DNA of 64,000 nucleotides from JAWVFM01 sp963823245 (GCA_963823245.1 CAWGKQ010000008.1:558001-622000); one strand, 5' to 3'. Counted from the first letter of the stretch, positions 7,680-16,204 are shown. Made by a program: numbers and translations. Notes: generated from the letters alone by a model not told the origin.

Positions 7680-8339
7680 TTGCACAGCATGCGCAACAGG
7701 GCTTTGGTCGCAGCACTGGCGGCGGTTACCGTTGTCGGCCTGCTCGCGTCACCGCCCGCGGGCGCCGCCAAGCACCGCTGTGGCGGCGGCGGCGGGGTCG
7801 GCCCCTCGATCTCGGGCGGCACCGGCACAGGCGGCTCCGGGGGCCACCGGCGTGCGTGCACGAGCGCCGGCTACGTCAACCCCTTCCCCGCCAAGCACTG
7901 GTGGGCGGGCCGCACCGACATGGGCGTCGACTACGGCGTCGTCGGCCCGCGTGCCCCAGTCGTTGCGATCGGCGACGCGAAGGTCATCGGCTCCGACTCG
8001 AAGAGCGGCTGGCCCGGCGGCCACTTCATCTGGTACCGCCTTCTCGACGGCGACCATGCGGGCAACGTCATCTTCGTCGCCGAGACGCTCACCCGCCTGG
8101 TGCCGAAGGGCACCGTCGTCACGGCCGGGCAGCGCATCGCAACGGCCCTCCACGGCGGCACCGGGATCGAGACCGGGTGGGCGAACCGGTTCGGCTCGAC
8201 CCGCGCTGCGCCCTGTTACCACGAGGGCATGCAGACGAACTCGGGCAAGGAGATGGCTCGGTTCCTGCGCCATCTCGGGGCGCACACGAGCGACAAGCCC
8301 GGGCCGGGGCCGGACTACCCCAGCGGCGCCCTCTGTTAG
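7680..8339 (+). CDS. Secreted degenerate LytM/M23-like protein under riboswitch control
   Basis: 219-aa exported protein. A signal peptide (RALVAALAAVTVVGLLASP, cleavage near PPAGAA) is followed by a Gly-rich linker and a domain that follows the M23/LytM pattern: TDMGVDYGVVGPRAPVVAIG, GGHFIWYRL, KGTVVTAGQRIATALHGGTG. The metal site is not conserved: His of the HxGxD motif is absent (only Asp remains) and the HxH motif is replaced by a segment around GIETGWA. It is probably a non-catalytic peptidoglycan-binding or regulatory relative. The TTG start at 7680 is preferred because AAGGAG lies 8 bases upstream; an ATG at 7689 is the alternative. Confidence 0.8.
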   Translation: MHSMRNRALVAALAAVTVVGLLASPPAGAAKHRCGGGGGVGPSISGGTGTGGSGGHRRACTSAGYVNPFPAKHWWAGRTDMGVDYGVVGPRAPVVAIGDAKVIGSDSKSGWPGGHFIWYRLLDGDHAGNVIFVAETLTRLVPKGTVVTAGQRIATALHGGTGIETGWANRFGSTRAAPCYHEGMQTNSGKEMARFLRHLGAHTSDKPGPGPDYPSGALC

Positions 8340-8411
8340 CAGCGCGTTCGCGTCGGTGAGCGGAGCGGGCCAAGACTGCGGCCGCGACCGTCCGCTCCCG
8401 TTTCACAACCA

Positions 8412-8432
8412 GGTCCTCGCCTAGCAAGGACC
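8412..8432. terminator. Candidate bidirectional terminator
   Basis: GGTCCT and AGGACC form a 6-bp stem with a 9-base loop between the convergent M23-like and cyclopropane-synthase-like genes. On the minus strand it is followed by a weakly T/G-rich stretch (TGGTTGTG). A second pair of arms, GAGCGGA and TCCGCTC, lies slightly upstream at about 8358-8397. Confidence 0.4.
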
Positions 8433-8436
8433 CGGT

Positions 8437-9336
8437 CTAGGCCTTCTCGAAGACGAGCCGGAAGTGGTCGAGAAGCTCGCGCTCGAAGCAGACGCTGTTC
8501 GCGCTGACCCCGGAGGTGAAGGCGAGCCGGAAATCGGAGCTCGTGAGCCAGCGGGGGACGAGCTTTAGCTTGAGCAGCGTCTTGCGCAGGCTCGGCTCGG
8601 CGAAGCGCGCCCGCCACTGCTTGATCGTCTCGATGTAGTCGAGCCGGCCGCTCGTCGACTCGACGAGCCGGAAGCGGGGCTCGGCGCACTGGACGACCTG
8701 CTCCGAGCCGAAGGGGAGGAACGACCCCGGGAACTGGTGCTGCATGAGTGCCACGTACCACGCGTCGGAGTCGCGGGGAGCGTCGATCGAGACCTCATCG
8801 ATCGGGATCATGTTGCCGCCGAAGACCATCGTCTGGAGGTACAGCCGGCCGTTGTCGGGCAGGAGGTCGGCGATCCGCGCGAAGAGGTCGCTGTAGACCT
8901 CTTCCTGCCGCCCGGCCGCGTAGTCCTCGGGCGAGCAGAAGTGTTCGAATGCCCCGAGGCTCGCCACCGCGTCGAACCCGCCGAAGCTCTCGCGGGTCAC
9001 CTTCCGCCCGTCCTCGAGACGCGCGTCGAGACCGTGCCGCCGGCAGGCCTCCGCCTGCGCGGACGAGAGCGTGACGCCGACCCCCCGTCCCCCCTTCCGG
9101 CGGATGAACGCGAGGAGCGGCCCCCATCCGCATCCGAGGTCGAGGACGCGCCGGTCGGGGCCGATGCCTATCTGCTCGGCGACGTACTCGTGCTTGCGTC
9201 GCTGGGCCTCCTCGAGCGTGAGGCTGAAGTCGCCGTCGTACTTCGCGCCGCTGAAGTCGGCGAGCTCGCCCAGGCTCAACCGGAAGATCCGGTCGATGAG
9301 CGAGTAGGTGAACTCGAGGTCGGCTCGGTCAGCCAT
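8437..9336 (-). CDS. Cyclopropane-fatty-acyl-phospholipid synthase-like SAM methyltransferase
   Basis: 299-aa methyltransferase of the CFA/mycolic-acid cyclopropane synthase family, which methylates unsaturated acyl chains of membrane lipids. The SAM motif is VLDLGCGWGPLLAF (residues ~65-78), followed by GRGVGVTLSSAQAEACRRHG, the family-typical post-I segment. The FDAVASLGAFEHF segment and a C-terminal SVCFERELLDHFRLVFEKA fit the short members of the family that lack the N-terminal lipid-binding extension. A desaturase encoded nearby could supply the substrate, but the two genes are not in one operon. The exact acyl modification is unknown. Confidence 0.88.
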   Translation of the reverse strand: MADRADLEFTYSLIDRIFRLSLGELADFSGAKYDGDFSLTLEEAQRRKHEYVAEQIGIGPDRRVLDLGCGWGPLLAFIRRKGGRGVGVTLSSAQAEACRRHGLDARLEDGRKVTRESFGGFDAVASLGAFEHFCSPEDYAAGRQEEVYSDLFARIADLLPDNGRLYLQTMVFGGNMIPIDEVSIDAPRDSDAWYVALMQHQFPGSFLPFGSEQVVQCAEPRFRLVESTSGRLDYIETIKQWRARFAEPSLRKTLLKLKLVPRWLTSSDFRLAFTSGVSANSVCFERELLDHFRLVFEKA

Positions 9337-9614
9337 CTGCGGCCGCGAGGTTAGCCGCGAGCGCCGTCGAGCAGCCGCCGGGGTCAGTGAAGTCCGAACA
9401 AACCAGGCCGTCCGGGCCTTTGCCGCTGTGGGCGGGTCTCGTCAGGACAGCCCGGGCCGGGCCGGCCGGCGGGGGCTCCGCCTTCCTAGCCCGCAACCCG
9501 GGGCGCCCTTCTTTCCGCCCTTGCTCGGCGAATTGGGCGTATTGGCGATCGAGGCTGGGCGCCGCTTGCTCAACGGGGCGCGGCTACAGCCGAAGGGGTT
9601 CGTAGGCTCAGACG

Positions 9615-11453
9615 GTGAGCACGCTCGAGCAGACCGAGGCGCAGCTGGCGCTGCAGGGCCTCGACCCCTCGCCGGCGCCAGCCGAGCCGGTCGCCGAGCG
9701 CGTCTACGAGGGCCCCGCCGATCCAGACGCGCTCCTGCGCCACGTGGGCCTCGAGCGCTTCCGGCCCGGTCAGCGTGAGGCCGCAGCAGCCGCGCTCGCG
9801 GGGCGCGACTCGCTCGTCGTCATGCCGACCGGCGGCGGGAAGAGCCTCTGCTACCAGCTTCCGGGCCTTGCGTCGGCCGACCTGACGATCGTCGTCAGCC
9901 CCCTGATCGCGCTGATGGCGGACCAATGGAAGAAGCTGGCGCGGGCGGGACATCCGGTTGCGATGCTCGCGTCGGGGCTCGGCGCCGAGGAGACGGCGAG
10001 CTCGCTTCGGCGGGTCCGCGACGGTGGTGCCCGCATCGTCTACTGCTCGCCGGAGCGCTTCGGGTCGAGGACCTTCCTCGACGCATTGGCCCACCGGCGG
10101 GTCGACCTGTTCGCCGTCGACGAGGCGCACTGCCTCTCGGAGTGGGGACATGACTTCCGTCCGGACTACCTGCGCCTTCCGCGCGCGATCGAGCGACTCG
10201 GGAGGCCCGCCATCATGGCGTGCACGGCGACCGCGACGCCGGACGTCGCGGAGGAGATCGCTCGCCGCCTCGGCCTGCGCGACCCGCTCGCGATCCGCTC
10301 CGGCTTCGATCGGCCGAATCTCTCGTTCGACATCGTGCGCTTCGAGGGCGAGGGCTCGAAGGCGCGCAAGCTCGGCCTGCTCGAAGCCGGTTTGCGCGAC
10401 TCCGCGAACCGACCCGCCATCGTCTACTGCGGAACGCGCCGCGACACCGACGAGGTCGCCGGCCTGCTTCGCGAGGATGGGCAGGAGGCCGTCGCCTACC
10501 ACGCGGGACTGCCGGCGGACGAGCGCGCGGCCGCGCAGCATCGATTCATGGACGGCGAGGCCGACGTCGTCGTGGCCACCAACGCTTTCGGGATGGGCGT
10601 CGACAAGGCGAACGTCCGCTCCGTCTGGCACTGGGCGATCCCCACGAGCGTCGAGGCCTACTACCAGGAGGCCGGCCGAGCAGGTCGTGATGGTGAAGCC
10701 GCTCGCGCCGTTCTGCTCGCGGGGCGCGCCGACCTGAGCCGCCTGGTCCATTTCAACCAGCTGCGCTCGATGGACGCTGAGCAGGTCGCGGGCTACCTCG
10801 ACGGCCTGCGGTCCTCTGCCGGGCCCGAGGACGTGCTGGTGATCGACAATCCGCGCGACGAGAAGGACCGGGTCCGTCTCGCGATCGCCGAGCGAGCCGG
10901 CGCCTGCGCCGTCGAGCCCGCGCCCGGCGGGCGCCTCGCCGTAACGCTCACCGGCGCGCTCGACCCCGTCCGAGCCGAGCGTGAATGTCGGGTCGCGCGC
11001 GATCGCGGCTGGCGCGCCTACCACGCAGTCAAGGCGTTCGCATCCGCTGACGCCTGCCGGCGGCGGATGCTCCTGGACCACTTCGGCGATCCCTCCCCGA
11101 CCGCGCCGAGCGGCCGGTGCTGCGACTTCTGCGAGCCGTCCGGGTGGCTGCCCGATCCCGACTCCCTGCCGATCCGCCGCCGCGCTCGGGCCGGCTCGAA
11201 ACCCGCCGCGCCAGTCGAGCTCGACGGTGCCGACTCGCCGCTCTTCGAGCGGCTACGCGCCTGGCGGCGGGATGCGGCCGCCGGCAAGCCCGCCTACACC
11301 GTGGCCCACGACGCGACCCTGCGGGCGATCGCCACGTCGCGCCCTGCCAGCGCCGAGGCGCTGGCAGGAATCCGCGGCATTGGCCCCGCCTTCGTCTCGC
11401 GGCACGCGCGGGCCATACTGGAGATCGTCGCAAACGATCGCCGCGCTGCCTGA
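9615..11453 (+). CDS. recQ: RecQ family ATP-dependent DNA helicase
   Basis: 612-aa 3'-5' DNA helicase for recombination and fork repair. Visible: RPGQREAAAAAL, Walker A MPTGGGKSLCYQLP (residues ~75), DEAHCLSEWGHDFRPDY, the TATATP segment, ATNAFGMGVDKANVRSVWHW and the RecQ signature EAGRAGRDG. A zinc-type Cys cluster (CRRRMLLDHFGD, then GRCCDFCEP) sits around residue 475, and the C-terminal ~70 residues form an HRDC domain. The start is GTG at 9615. The 278 bp upstream, back to the divergent methyltransferase, show no further gene. No LexA box was seen here, unlike at dinB. Confidence 0.95.
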   Translation: MSTLEQTEAQLALQGLDPSPAPAEPVAERVYEGPADPDALLRHVGLERFRPGQREAAAAALAGRDSLVVMPTGGGKSLCYQLPGLASADLTIVVSPLIALMADQWKKLARAGHPVAMLASGLGAEETASSLRRVRDGGARIVYCSPERFGSRTFLDALAHRRVDLFAVDEAHCLSEWGHDFRPDYLRLPRAIERLGRPAIMACTATATPDVAEEIARRLGLRDPLAIRSGFDRPNLSFDIVRFEGEGSKARKLGLLEAGLRDSANRPAIVYCGTRRDTDEVAGLLREDGQEAVAYHAGLPADERAAAQHRFMDGEADVVVATNAFGMGVDKANVRSVWHWAIPTSVEAYYQEAGRAGRDGEAARAVLLAGRADLSRLVHFNQLRSMDAEQVAGYLDGLRSSAGPEDVLVIDNPRDEKDRVRLAIAERAGACAVEPAPGGRLAVTLTGALDPVRAERECRVARDRGWRAYHAVKAFASADACRRRMLLDHFGDPSPTAPSGRCCDFCEPSGWLPDPDSLPIRRRARAGSKPAAPVELDGADSPLFERLRAWRRDAAAGKPAYTVAHDATLRAIATSRPASAEALAGIRGIGPAFVSRHARAILEIVANDRRAA

Positions 11454-11516
11454 GATCGTTTAGGGTCGGACAGTGGAAGCTGGCGGCGCTCCGGCCGACG
11501 TCCTGAGCGTCGTCAC

Positions 11517-12407
11517 ATGAAGGTCCTCGTCACCGGGGCCAGCGGGTTTCTGGGTGGCGTCCTCTGCGGCGAGCTCGTCGGCCGGGGCCACGAGGTTGCG
11601 GCGCTCGTGCGGCGCGAGGGCTCCGCGCCGCCGGACACGGCGCCGATCGCGGGTGACCTAACCGACGCCGGTGCCCTGACGAGGGCGATCGCGAGCGCGA
11701 ATCCGGAGTGCGTCTTCCATCTCGCCGCCGAGATCGCCTCTCAGCGCGATGCCGCCCGCATCCGCGAGGTGAACGTGGAGGGAACGCGCCGCCTGATCGC
11801 CGCCTGCGAGGCGGCGGGCGTGCGCCGGATCGTCTTCACCTCGACCGTCGTTACCGGCGACGCGGGAGGCGAGGTGCTCGACGAGAGCTCGCGCCTGCCG
11901 GTGGAGACCGAGTACGGCCGCTCGAAACAGGAGGGCGAGGACCTGGTGCGCGACTCCGCCATCGAGGACGTGATCATCAGGCCGAGTCACGTCTACGGCC
12001 CCGGGGGCTGGTTCGTGGAGGAATTCGTGACTCGGCTGAAGCAACCGGGCCGGTTTGCCGTCATCGGTTCCGGCCAGAACTGGTGGGACGTGGTCCGGGC
12101 CGAGGACGTGGCCGGCGCATGCACGGACGCGGGCGAGCGGGCGCCCGCCGGTGCGCTCTATCACGTCGTCGACGACGAGCCGATCCGCTTCTACGACTTC
12201 GTCGCGCTGGCGGCGCGAGCGCTCGGGACCGGTCCGCCGCGCCGCATCCCGGCCTGGCTTGCGCGCCTCGCCGCCGGTGCCGACCCTGTGCGTGCCGCGA
12301 CGCGGTCGGCCAAGAGCTCGAACGCATTGATCAAGTCAGAGCTCGCATGGACACCACGGTTCCCGACGGCGCGCCAGGGCGTGCCGGACGCCGTCGCCCA
12401 GCTCTGA
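11517..12407 (+). CDS. NAD(P)-dependent sugar epimerase/dehydratase-like extended SDR
   Basis: 296-aa extended short-chain dehydrogenase. The N-terminal Rossmann motif is VTGASGFLGG (TGxxGxxG) and the catalytic YxxxK is seen as YGRSKQEGE (~residue 133), followed by RPSHVYGPGGW, a typical NAD-dependent epimerase/dehydratase pattern. C-terminal residues fit the substrate-binding lobe. It begins 64 bp after recQ and ends 45 bp before dinB on the same strand; no metabolic link between the three genes is apparent. Substrate unknown; it could act on a nucleotide sugar or a steroid/flavonoid-like ketone. Confidence 0.88.
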   Translation: MKVLVTGASGFLGGVLCGELVGRGHEVAALVRREGSAPPDTAPIAGDLTDAGALTRAIASANPECVFHLAAEIASQRDAARIREVNVEGTRRLIAACEAAGVRRIVFTSTVVTGDAGGEVLDESSRLPVETEYGRSKQEGEDLVRDSAIEDVIIRPSHVYGPGGWFVEEFVTRLKQPGRFAVIGSGQNWWDVVRAEDVAGACTDAGERAPAGALYHVVDDEPIRFYDFVALAARALGTGPPRRIPAWLARLAAGADPVRAATRSAKSSNALIKSELAWTPRFPTARQGVPDAVAQL

Positions 12408-12444
12408 CCGCCTCCCGCCTCGCGAATTCCGTCGTCTCCGTTTG

Positions 12445-12458
12445 CGAACGTATGTTCG
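12445..12458. promoter_or_regulatory. LexA (SOS) box overlapping the dinB start codon
   Basis: CGAACGTATGTTCG is a perfect match to the Gram-positive/actinobacterial LexA operator (CGAAC-N4-GTTCG). The ATG of dinB (12452-12454) lies inside the N4-GTTCG half. LexA bound here would block initiation of transcription or elongation into dinB, and it implies a transcript that starts within or just upstream of the start codon, that is a leaderless or nearly leaderless mRNA. Confidence 0.9.
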
Positions 12459-13651
12459 TGGACCGCGACGAGGCAACGATTCTCCATGCCGACCTCGACG
12501 CCTTCTACGCGTCGGTCGAGCAGCGCGACCAACCCAGCCTTCGCGGGCGCCCGGTGATCGTGGGCGCAGGCGTGGTCCTCGCGGCGAGCTACGAGGCGAA
12601 GGCGCGCGGCGTCCGCACGGCAATGGGCGGGCGGCAGGCCATGCGCCTGTGCCCGGAGTCGGCCGTCGTCCCACCGCGGATGTCGGCGTATTCAAGAGCC
12701 AGCAAAGCGGTGTTCGCCGTGTTCGCCGACACCACCCCGCTCGTCGAGGGCCTCTCGATCGACGAGGCGTTCCTTGACGTGCGCGGCCTCGAGGAGATCT
12801 TCGGATCGCCTCGGGAGATCGCGGCTCGTCTTCGCCGCCGGGTCCGCGATGAGGTCGGGCTTCCGATCACGGTCGGGATCGCCCGCACGAAGTTCCTCGC
12901 CAAGGTCGCGAGCGCCGTCGCGAAGCCCGACGGGCTGCTCGTCGTGCCACCGGACGAGGAGCTCGCCTTCCTTCATCCCCTTCCGGTCGAACGCCTCTGG
13001 GGCGTCGGCCCGGTCACCGCCGAGAAGCTTCGGGCACTCGGATTGCGGAGCGTCGGCGAGGTGGCCGCGCTGTCCGAGGGCACCCTCGTCGCCATCCTGG
13101 GCCCCGCGTCGGGGCGGCACCTTCACGCCCTCGCTCACAATCGTGACCCGCGGCGGGTTCGCGGCGGCCGGCGGCGGCGCTCCATGGGGGCCCAGCGGGC
13201 TCTCGGGCGCTCGCCGCGGCCTCCGGGGTTTCTCGAGTCGGTGCTGATCGGGCTGGTCGACCGCCTGGCGCGCCGCCTGCGGGGCGCCAGGCGAACCTGC
13301 CGGACGGTGACTCTGCGCCTGCGCTTCCGCGACTACTCCCGTGTCACGCGGTCGCAGACCCTCCCCGAGGCGACGGTGCGAACGCAGGCCATCCTCACCG
13401 CGGCCCGGCGCCTGCTCGTCGCGGCCACGCCGATGATCGAGCGCCGCGGCATCACCCTCCTCGGAGTGTCCCTGGGCACCCTCTCCGACGACGACGCGAT
13501 CCAGCTCGCGCTCCCCCTCGACCGCAAGGGCCGCGGCGGCCTCGACGCCGCCCTCGACGACATCCGCGACCGCTACGGGTCGAGCGCAATCACCCGCGCG
13601 GTGCTGGTCGGCCGCGAGCAGGGCCCAACCGTCCCGCTCCTCCCCGACTAG
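12452..13651 (+). CDS. dinB: DNA polymerase IV (Y-family translesion polymerase)
   Basis: 399-aa error-prone DNA polymerase. Catalytic motifs are intact: LHADLDAFYASVEQRD with the first metal-binding Asp, and LSIDEAFLDV with the Asp-Glu pair (~residue 105). GIARTKFLAKVASAVAKPDG, the helix-hairpin-helix region ERLWGVGPVTAEKLRALG and the little-finger domain (RTVTLRLRFRDYSRVTRSQT) follow. The start at 12452 is where homology begins; the open frame extends much further upstream but out of frame with known genes. No ribosome site precedes the ATG, consistent with a leaderless transcript. The overlying LexA box makes it an SOS gene. Confidence 0.96.
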   Translation: MFVDRDEATILHADLDAFYASVEQRDQPSLRGRPVIVGAGVVLAASYEAKARGVRTAMGGRQAMRLCPESAVVPPRMSAYSRASKAVFAVFADTTPLVEGLSIDEAFLDVRGLEEIFGSPREIAARLRRRVRDEVGLPITVGIARTKFLAKVASAVAKPDGLLVVPPDEELAFLHPLPVERLWGVGPVTAEKLRALGLRSVGEVAALSEGTLVAILGPASGRHLHALAHNRDPRRVRGGRRRRSMGAQRALGRSPRPPGFLESVLIGLVDRLARRLRGARRTCRTVTLRLRFRDYSRVTRSQTLPEATVRTQAILTAARRLLVAATPMIERRGITLLGVSLGTLSDDDAIQLALPLDRKGRGGLDAALDDIRDRYGSSAITRAVLVGREQGPTVPLLPD

Positions 13652-13676
13652 GCGGTCGGCAATATGACGCCGCGGG

Positions 13677-14252
13677 ATGTCTCAGCCACTCGTCAATCAC
13701 TCGATGCTCGCGGGAGTGCTCTTCTACGCGACCTTCGCTGTCTGGGTCGTCGGAGAGGTAGTGCTACAGGTGCGCACTCGAGCGCCGGGCGCGCCGGATC
13801 CGAGCCGGCTCGGAATGGTCGTCGGTACTGGCGGGGGCGTCACCCTGGCCTACCTCCTGGCCAGCCACTGGGCGCTGCCGGGGCCGAGCTGGCTGCCGGT
13901 CGTCGTCGGGCTCTGCATCGCATGGATGGGCATAGCGCTGCGAGCCTGGTCGGTGCGAACGCTCGGCGAGTTCTTCACCGTCGACGTCACCGTCACGGAG
14001 ACGCAGCGCGTCGTCGATCGCGGTCCCTACGGGCGCCTTCGCCACCCGAGCTACACCGGAATGCTGATGGCGACGTTCGGCTTCGGCATCGCGCTGGGCA
14101 GCTGGCTTAGCGCGGCGGCGGCGCTCCTCCTCCCGCTGGCGGCCATCGTGATCCGGATTCGCTACGAGGAGGCGATGCTGCGGCGGGAGCTCGGAGCGCC
14201 CTATGCGGCGTACGCTGCGCGAACGGCTCGCCTCGTGCCGGGCGTCTGGTGA
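13677..14252 (+). CDS. Isoprenylcysteine carboxyl methyltransferase-like membrane protein
   Basis: 191-aa integral membrane methyltransferase-like protein of the ICMT/PEMT superfamily. Several hydrophobic segments (for example GVLFYATFAVWVVGEVVL and TGMLMATFGFGIALGSWL) surround the signature RGPYGRLRHPSYTGML, and the C-terminal RIRYEEAMLRRELGAPYAAY is typical of the SAM-binding end of this family. Starts 25 bp after dinB. Bacteria lack prenylated CaaX proteins in general, so the true substrate is likely a small lipid or thiol; this is open. Confidence 0.88.
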   Translation: MSQPLVNHSMLAGVLFYATFAVWVVGEVVLQVRTRAPGAPDPSRLGMVVGTGGGVTLAYLLASHWALPGPSWLPVVVGLCIAWMGIALRAWSVRTLGEFFTVDVTVTETQRVVDRGPYGRLRHPSYTGMLMATFGFGIALGSWLSAAAALLLPLAAIVIRIRYEEAMLRRELGAPYAAYAARTARLVPGVW

Positions 14253-14274
14253 GCCCGCGCGGCTAGAGGGCGGC

Positions 14275-14628
14275 CTATCCGGAAAGCCCGATCCGGCGAT
14301 CGAAGCCGCCGGGGGCGTGGATGTTGAGCATCCGCACCGAGGTCGAGCCCTCGTTGCGAAACCCGTGCTCGACACCCGGCGGCACCAGCACGAACGCGCC
14401 TGGGCCGGCCTTCGCCTCCTCGTCGCCGAAGAAGAAGGTCAGCTCGCCCTCGAGGATGTAGAACGCGTCGTCCTCCTCGTCGTGGACATGCGCCTCGAGC
14501 TCGCGCCCGGCGACGATCTCGATGATCGAGAAGTTGAACCGCGGCGTATCGGCGGTGCGGGCGAGGAACTCGACGTTGCCAAGGACGTGCCCCTCGCCCG
14601 GCTGAATGACGACTGGCTCGAGCGTCAT
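14275..14628 (-). CDS. Cupin-domain protein
   Basis: 117-aa single cupin. The conserved motifs are REELEAHVHDEEDDAFYILE-like (seen as GRELEAHVHDEEDDAFYI), with His, His and Glu metal ligands, and the second motif PPGVEHGFRNEG. It starts 6 bp after the stop of the first DUF899 gene, so the two form an operon. Function is probably small-molecule or metal binding; nothing more specific can be said. Confidence 0.88.
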   Translation of the reverse strand: MTLEPVVIQPGEGHVLGNVEFLARTADTPRFNFSIIEIVAGRELEAHVHDEEDDAFYILEGELTFFFGDEEAKAGPGAFVLVPPGVEHGFRNEGSTSVRMLNIHAPGGFDRRIGLSG

Positions 14629-14634
14629 TGAAAG

Positions 14635-15372
14635 TCAGTCGGGGTATTCGTCCTTGCGCCAGGAGCGCGGCTCGTCGGGCTGCGGCTTCGGCGTGCGGTC
14701 GAGGAGGAAGTTGAAGTACGGGGCGACGAACGAATCGGGCGCCATCACCGTGTAGGTGTGGTAGACGGTCCCGTTTTCGCGCGCGAACGCGATCCAGCCG
14801 GGCCCCTCGCGCAGCCCGTCCTTGAGGTCCGCCCCAACCTGCCCCGCCCACTCCTCGAGCCACTGGGGCGGGTCGTCGATCATCGCCTTGACCTCGGGGA
14901 TCTCCTGGGCCTGCTCCTCGGTCATCGCAAGCTGGAAGTCGAACGGGAAGTCGCTCTCGTACGTCGACACGTACGGGAACTGCCACCCCATTCGCTCCTT
15001 GTAGGCGTTGAGCTCGTCGATCGGCGCCCGCGAGAAGCAGATGAGCGTCACGTCGCGATGGTTCAGATGGATCAGGCTGCCGTCGAGGCCGTCGGCGAGG
15101 CTGGTGCACCCCGGGCAGGCGCCGTTCGTGTAGTCGGGCCCGTACATGACGTTGTAGGCGAGGAGCTGCGAGCGACCATCGAAGAGGTCGGCGAGGCTCT
15201 TCTTCCCCTCCGCCGTATCGAACTCGTACTCCTTCTCCACCGGCACCCAGGGCAGCTCGCGACGCTTGCGGACGATCTCCCTGTTGCGCTCCCCCTGCTC
15301 GGCTTCGAGCTTCGCGAGCTCGTCGCGCGCCGCGCGCCACTCCTCCCGGGTTCCGACCGTGTGCTCAGCCAT
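14635..15372 (-). CDS. DUF899 thioredoxin-like family protein (copy 1)
   Basis: 245-aa DUF899 protein, thioredoxin-like fold. An N-terminal helical hairpin (REEWRAARDELAKLEAEQGE) leads into RRELPWVPVEKEYEFDT and the core LFDGRSQLLAYNVMYGPDY, then GACPGCTSLADG with a CPxC motif that fits a redox-active site. GAGGAGG lies before the ATG. Two paralogues are in the window (15446-16177, 24283-25011). Catalytic activity of the family is not established to my knowledge. Confidence 0.92.
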   Translation of the reverse strand: MAEHTVGTREEWRAARDELAKLEAEQGERNREIVRKRRELPWVPVEKEYEFDTAEGKKSLADLFDGRSQLLAYNVMYGPDYTNGACPGCTSLADGLDGSLIHLNHRDVTLICFSRAPIDELNAYKERMGWQFPYVSTYESDFPFDFQLAMTEEQAQEIPEVKAMIDDPPQWLEEWAGQVGADLKDGLREGPGWIAFARENGTVYHTYTVMAPDSFVAPYFNFLLDRTPKPQPDEPRSWRKDEYPD

Positions 15373-15406
15373 CTCGTGGTCCTCCTCTGAGGTCGTTCAA
15401 TTACCA

Positions 15407-15435
15407 ATGAGACTTCCCGCTGCGCGGAATCTCAT
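15407..15435 (-). other. Stem-loop between two DUF899 genes
   Basis: ATGAGA-C-TTCC and GGAA-TCTCAT pair over 10 bp with one bulged C and an 8-base loop. The hairpin sits 10 bases downstream of the stop of DUF899 copy 2 and upstream of copy 1. It may end or attenuate the upstream transcript; the sequence after it on the minus strand (TGGTAATTG) is only weakly T-rich. Confidence 0.5.
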
Positions 15436-15445
15436 CGCACGCTCG

Positions 15446-16177
15446 TCACCCGTAGCTCAGCTGTTCGTCCCAATCGGGCCCTCGGCCTTCCGGCGTCAGG
15501 TCGAACAGGTTCCAGACCGGCTCGAGGGTCCCGACGTGTCGCGGGTCCTGACCGCGATCCCAGGGCGCGTAGAAGAGCTCGGAGCTCCAGAAGTGGCGGA
15601 TCGCGCCGCCGTCGCGATGGAACACGGTCAGCATCGGCCGCTGTTCACCGGCGTCGGTCTCGGCCAGGTAGTCGCGGTTGTAAGTGTTGGCGGCCGATGA
15701 CAGGAGCCGGAGCCGCCACCAGCCCCTCTCCCTGGCGAAGGTGAGGACGCGCAGCAGCGGAGCCTTCGCGACCACCGCGAAGTTCATGTGCTGGCTCGTG
15801 TGCTCCACCGCGCCGTCGAGCTGATCGAGGAGGGCGACGCATGAGGGGCAGGGACCGTCGGCGAGCGGAAGTCGCGCCGTCTCCCCGTCGGCCGGGCCGG
15901 GGCGCTCGTCCGCGGGATCACGCGGGAACATGAAGCTGTAGATCGCCAGCGAGTCCCTGCCGGGCGCGAACAGCTCCGACAGGCGCACGTCCGCGGCCGC
16001 GCCATCCGGCCCGGTGCCCTGGAAGACGTAGTCCTCCGGCACGCCTCCGCCCGGCGGAAGCTCGCGCCTCGCCGCCGCGACCGACTCCATCGCCCGCCGC
16101 AGCTCGATCTCCCGCTCGAGCAGCCGCTCGCGGGCGGCCCTGTACTCCGCCGACTCTCCTGGGAATGCGATGTCCAC
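15446..16177 (-). CDS. DUF899 thioredoxin-like family protein (copy 2, divergent)
   Basis: 243-aa DUF899 member more divergent than the other two. The N-terminal helices (YRAARERLLEREIELRRAME) precede RRELPPGGGVPEDYVFQGTG, LSELFAPGRDSLAIYSFMF and PCPSCVALLDQLDGAVEH with the CPxC motif kept. An insert around RDPADERPGPADGETARLPL distinguishes it. GTG start at 16177 with AGGAGAG upstream. Separated from copy 1 by a 73-bp gap carrying a stem-loop. Confidence 0.9.
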   Translation of the reverse strand: MDIAFPGESAEYRAARERLLEREIELRRAMESVAAARRELPPGGGVPEDYVFQGTGPDGAAADVRLSELFAPGRDSLAIYSFMFPRDPADERPGPADGETARLPLADGPCPSCVALLDQLDGAVEHTSQHMNFAVVAKAPLLRVLTFARERGWWRLRLLSSAANTYNRDYLAETDAGEQRPMLTVFHRDGGAIRHFWSSELFYAPWDRGQDPRHVGTLEPVWNLFDLTPEGRGPDWDEQLSYG

Positions 16178-16204
16178 GGCCCTCTCTCCTCTCGTGATGT
16201 TTGC

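Noticed and set aside
9570..11081. 503-aa open frame on the minus strand opposite recQ
   Set aside because: Shadow frame produced by high-GC codon structure; no recognisable domain and fully inside recQ.
11708..12451. N-terminal extension of the dinB frame by 248 codons
   Set aside because: It is out of frame inside the epimerase gene and Arg-rich; homology starts at 12452.
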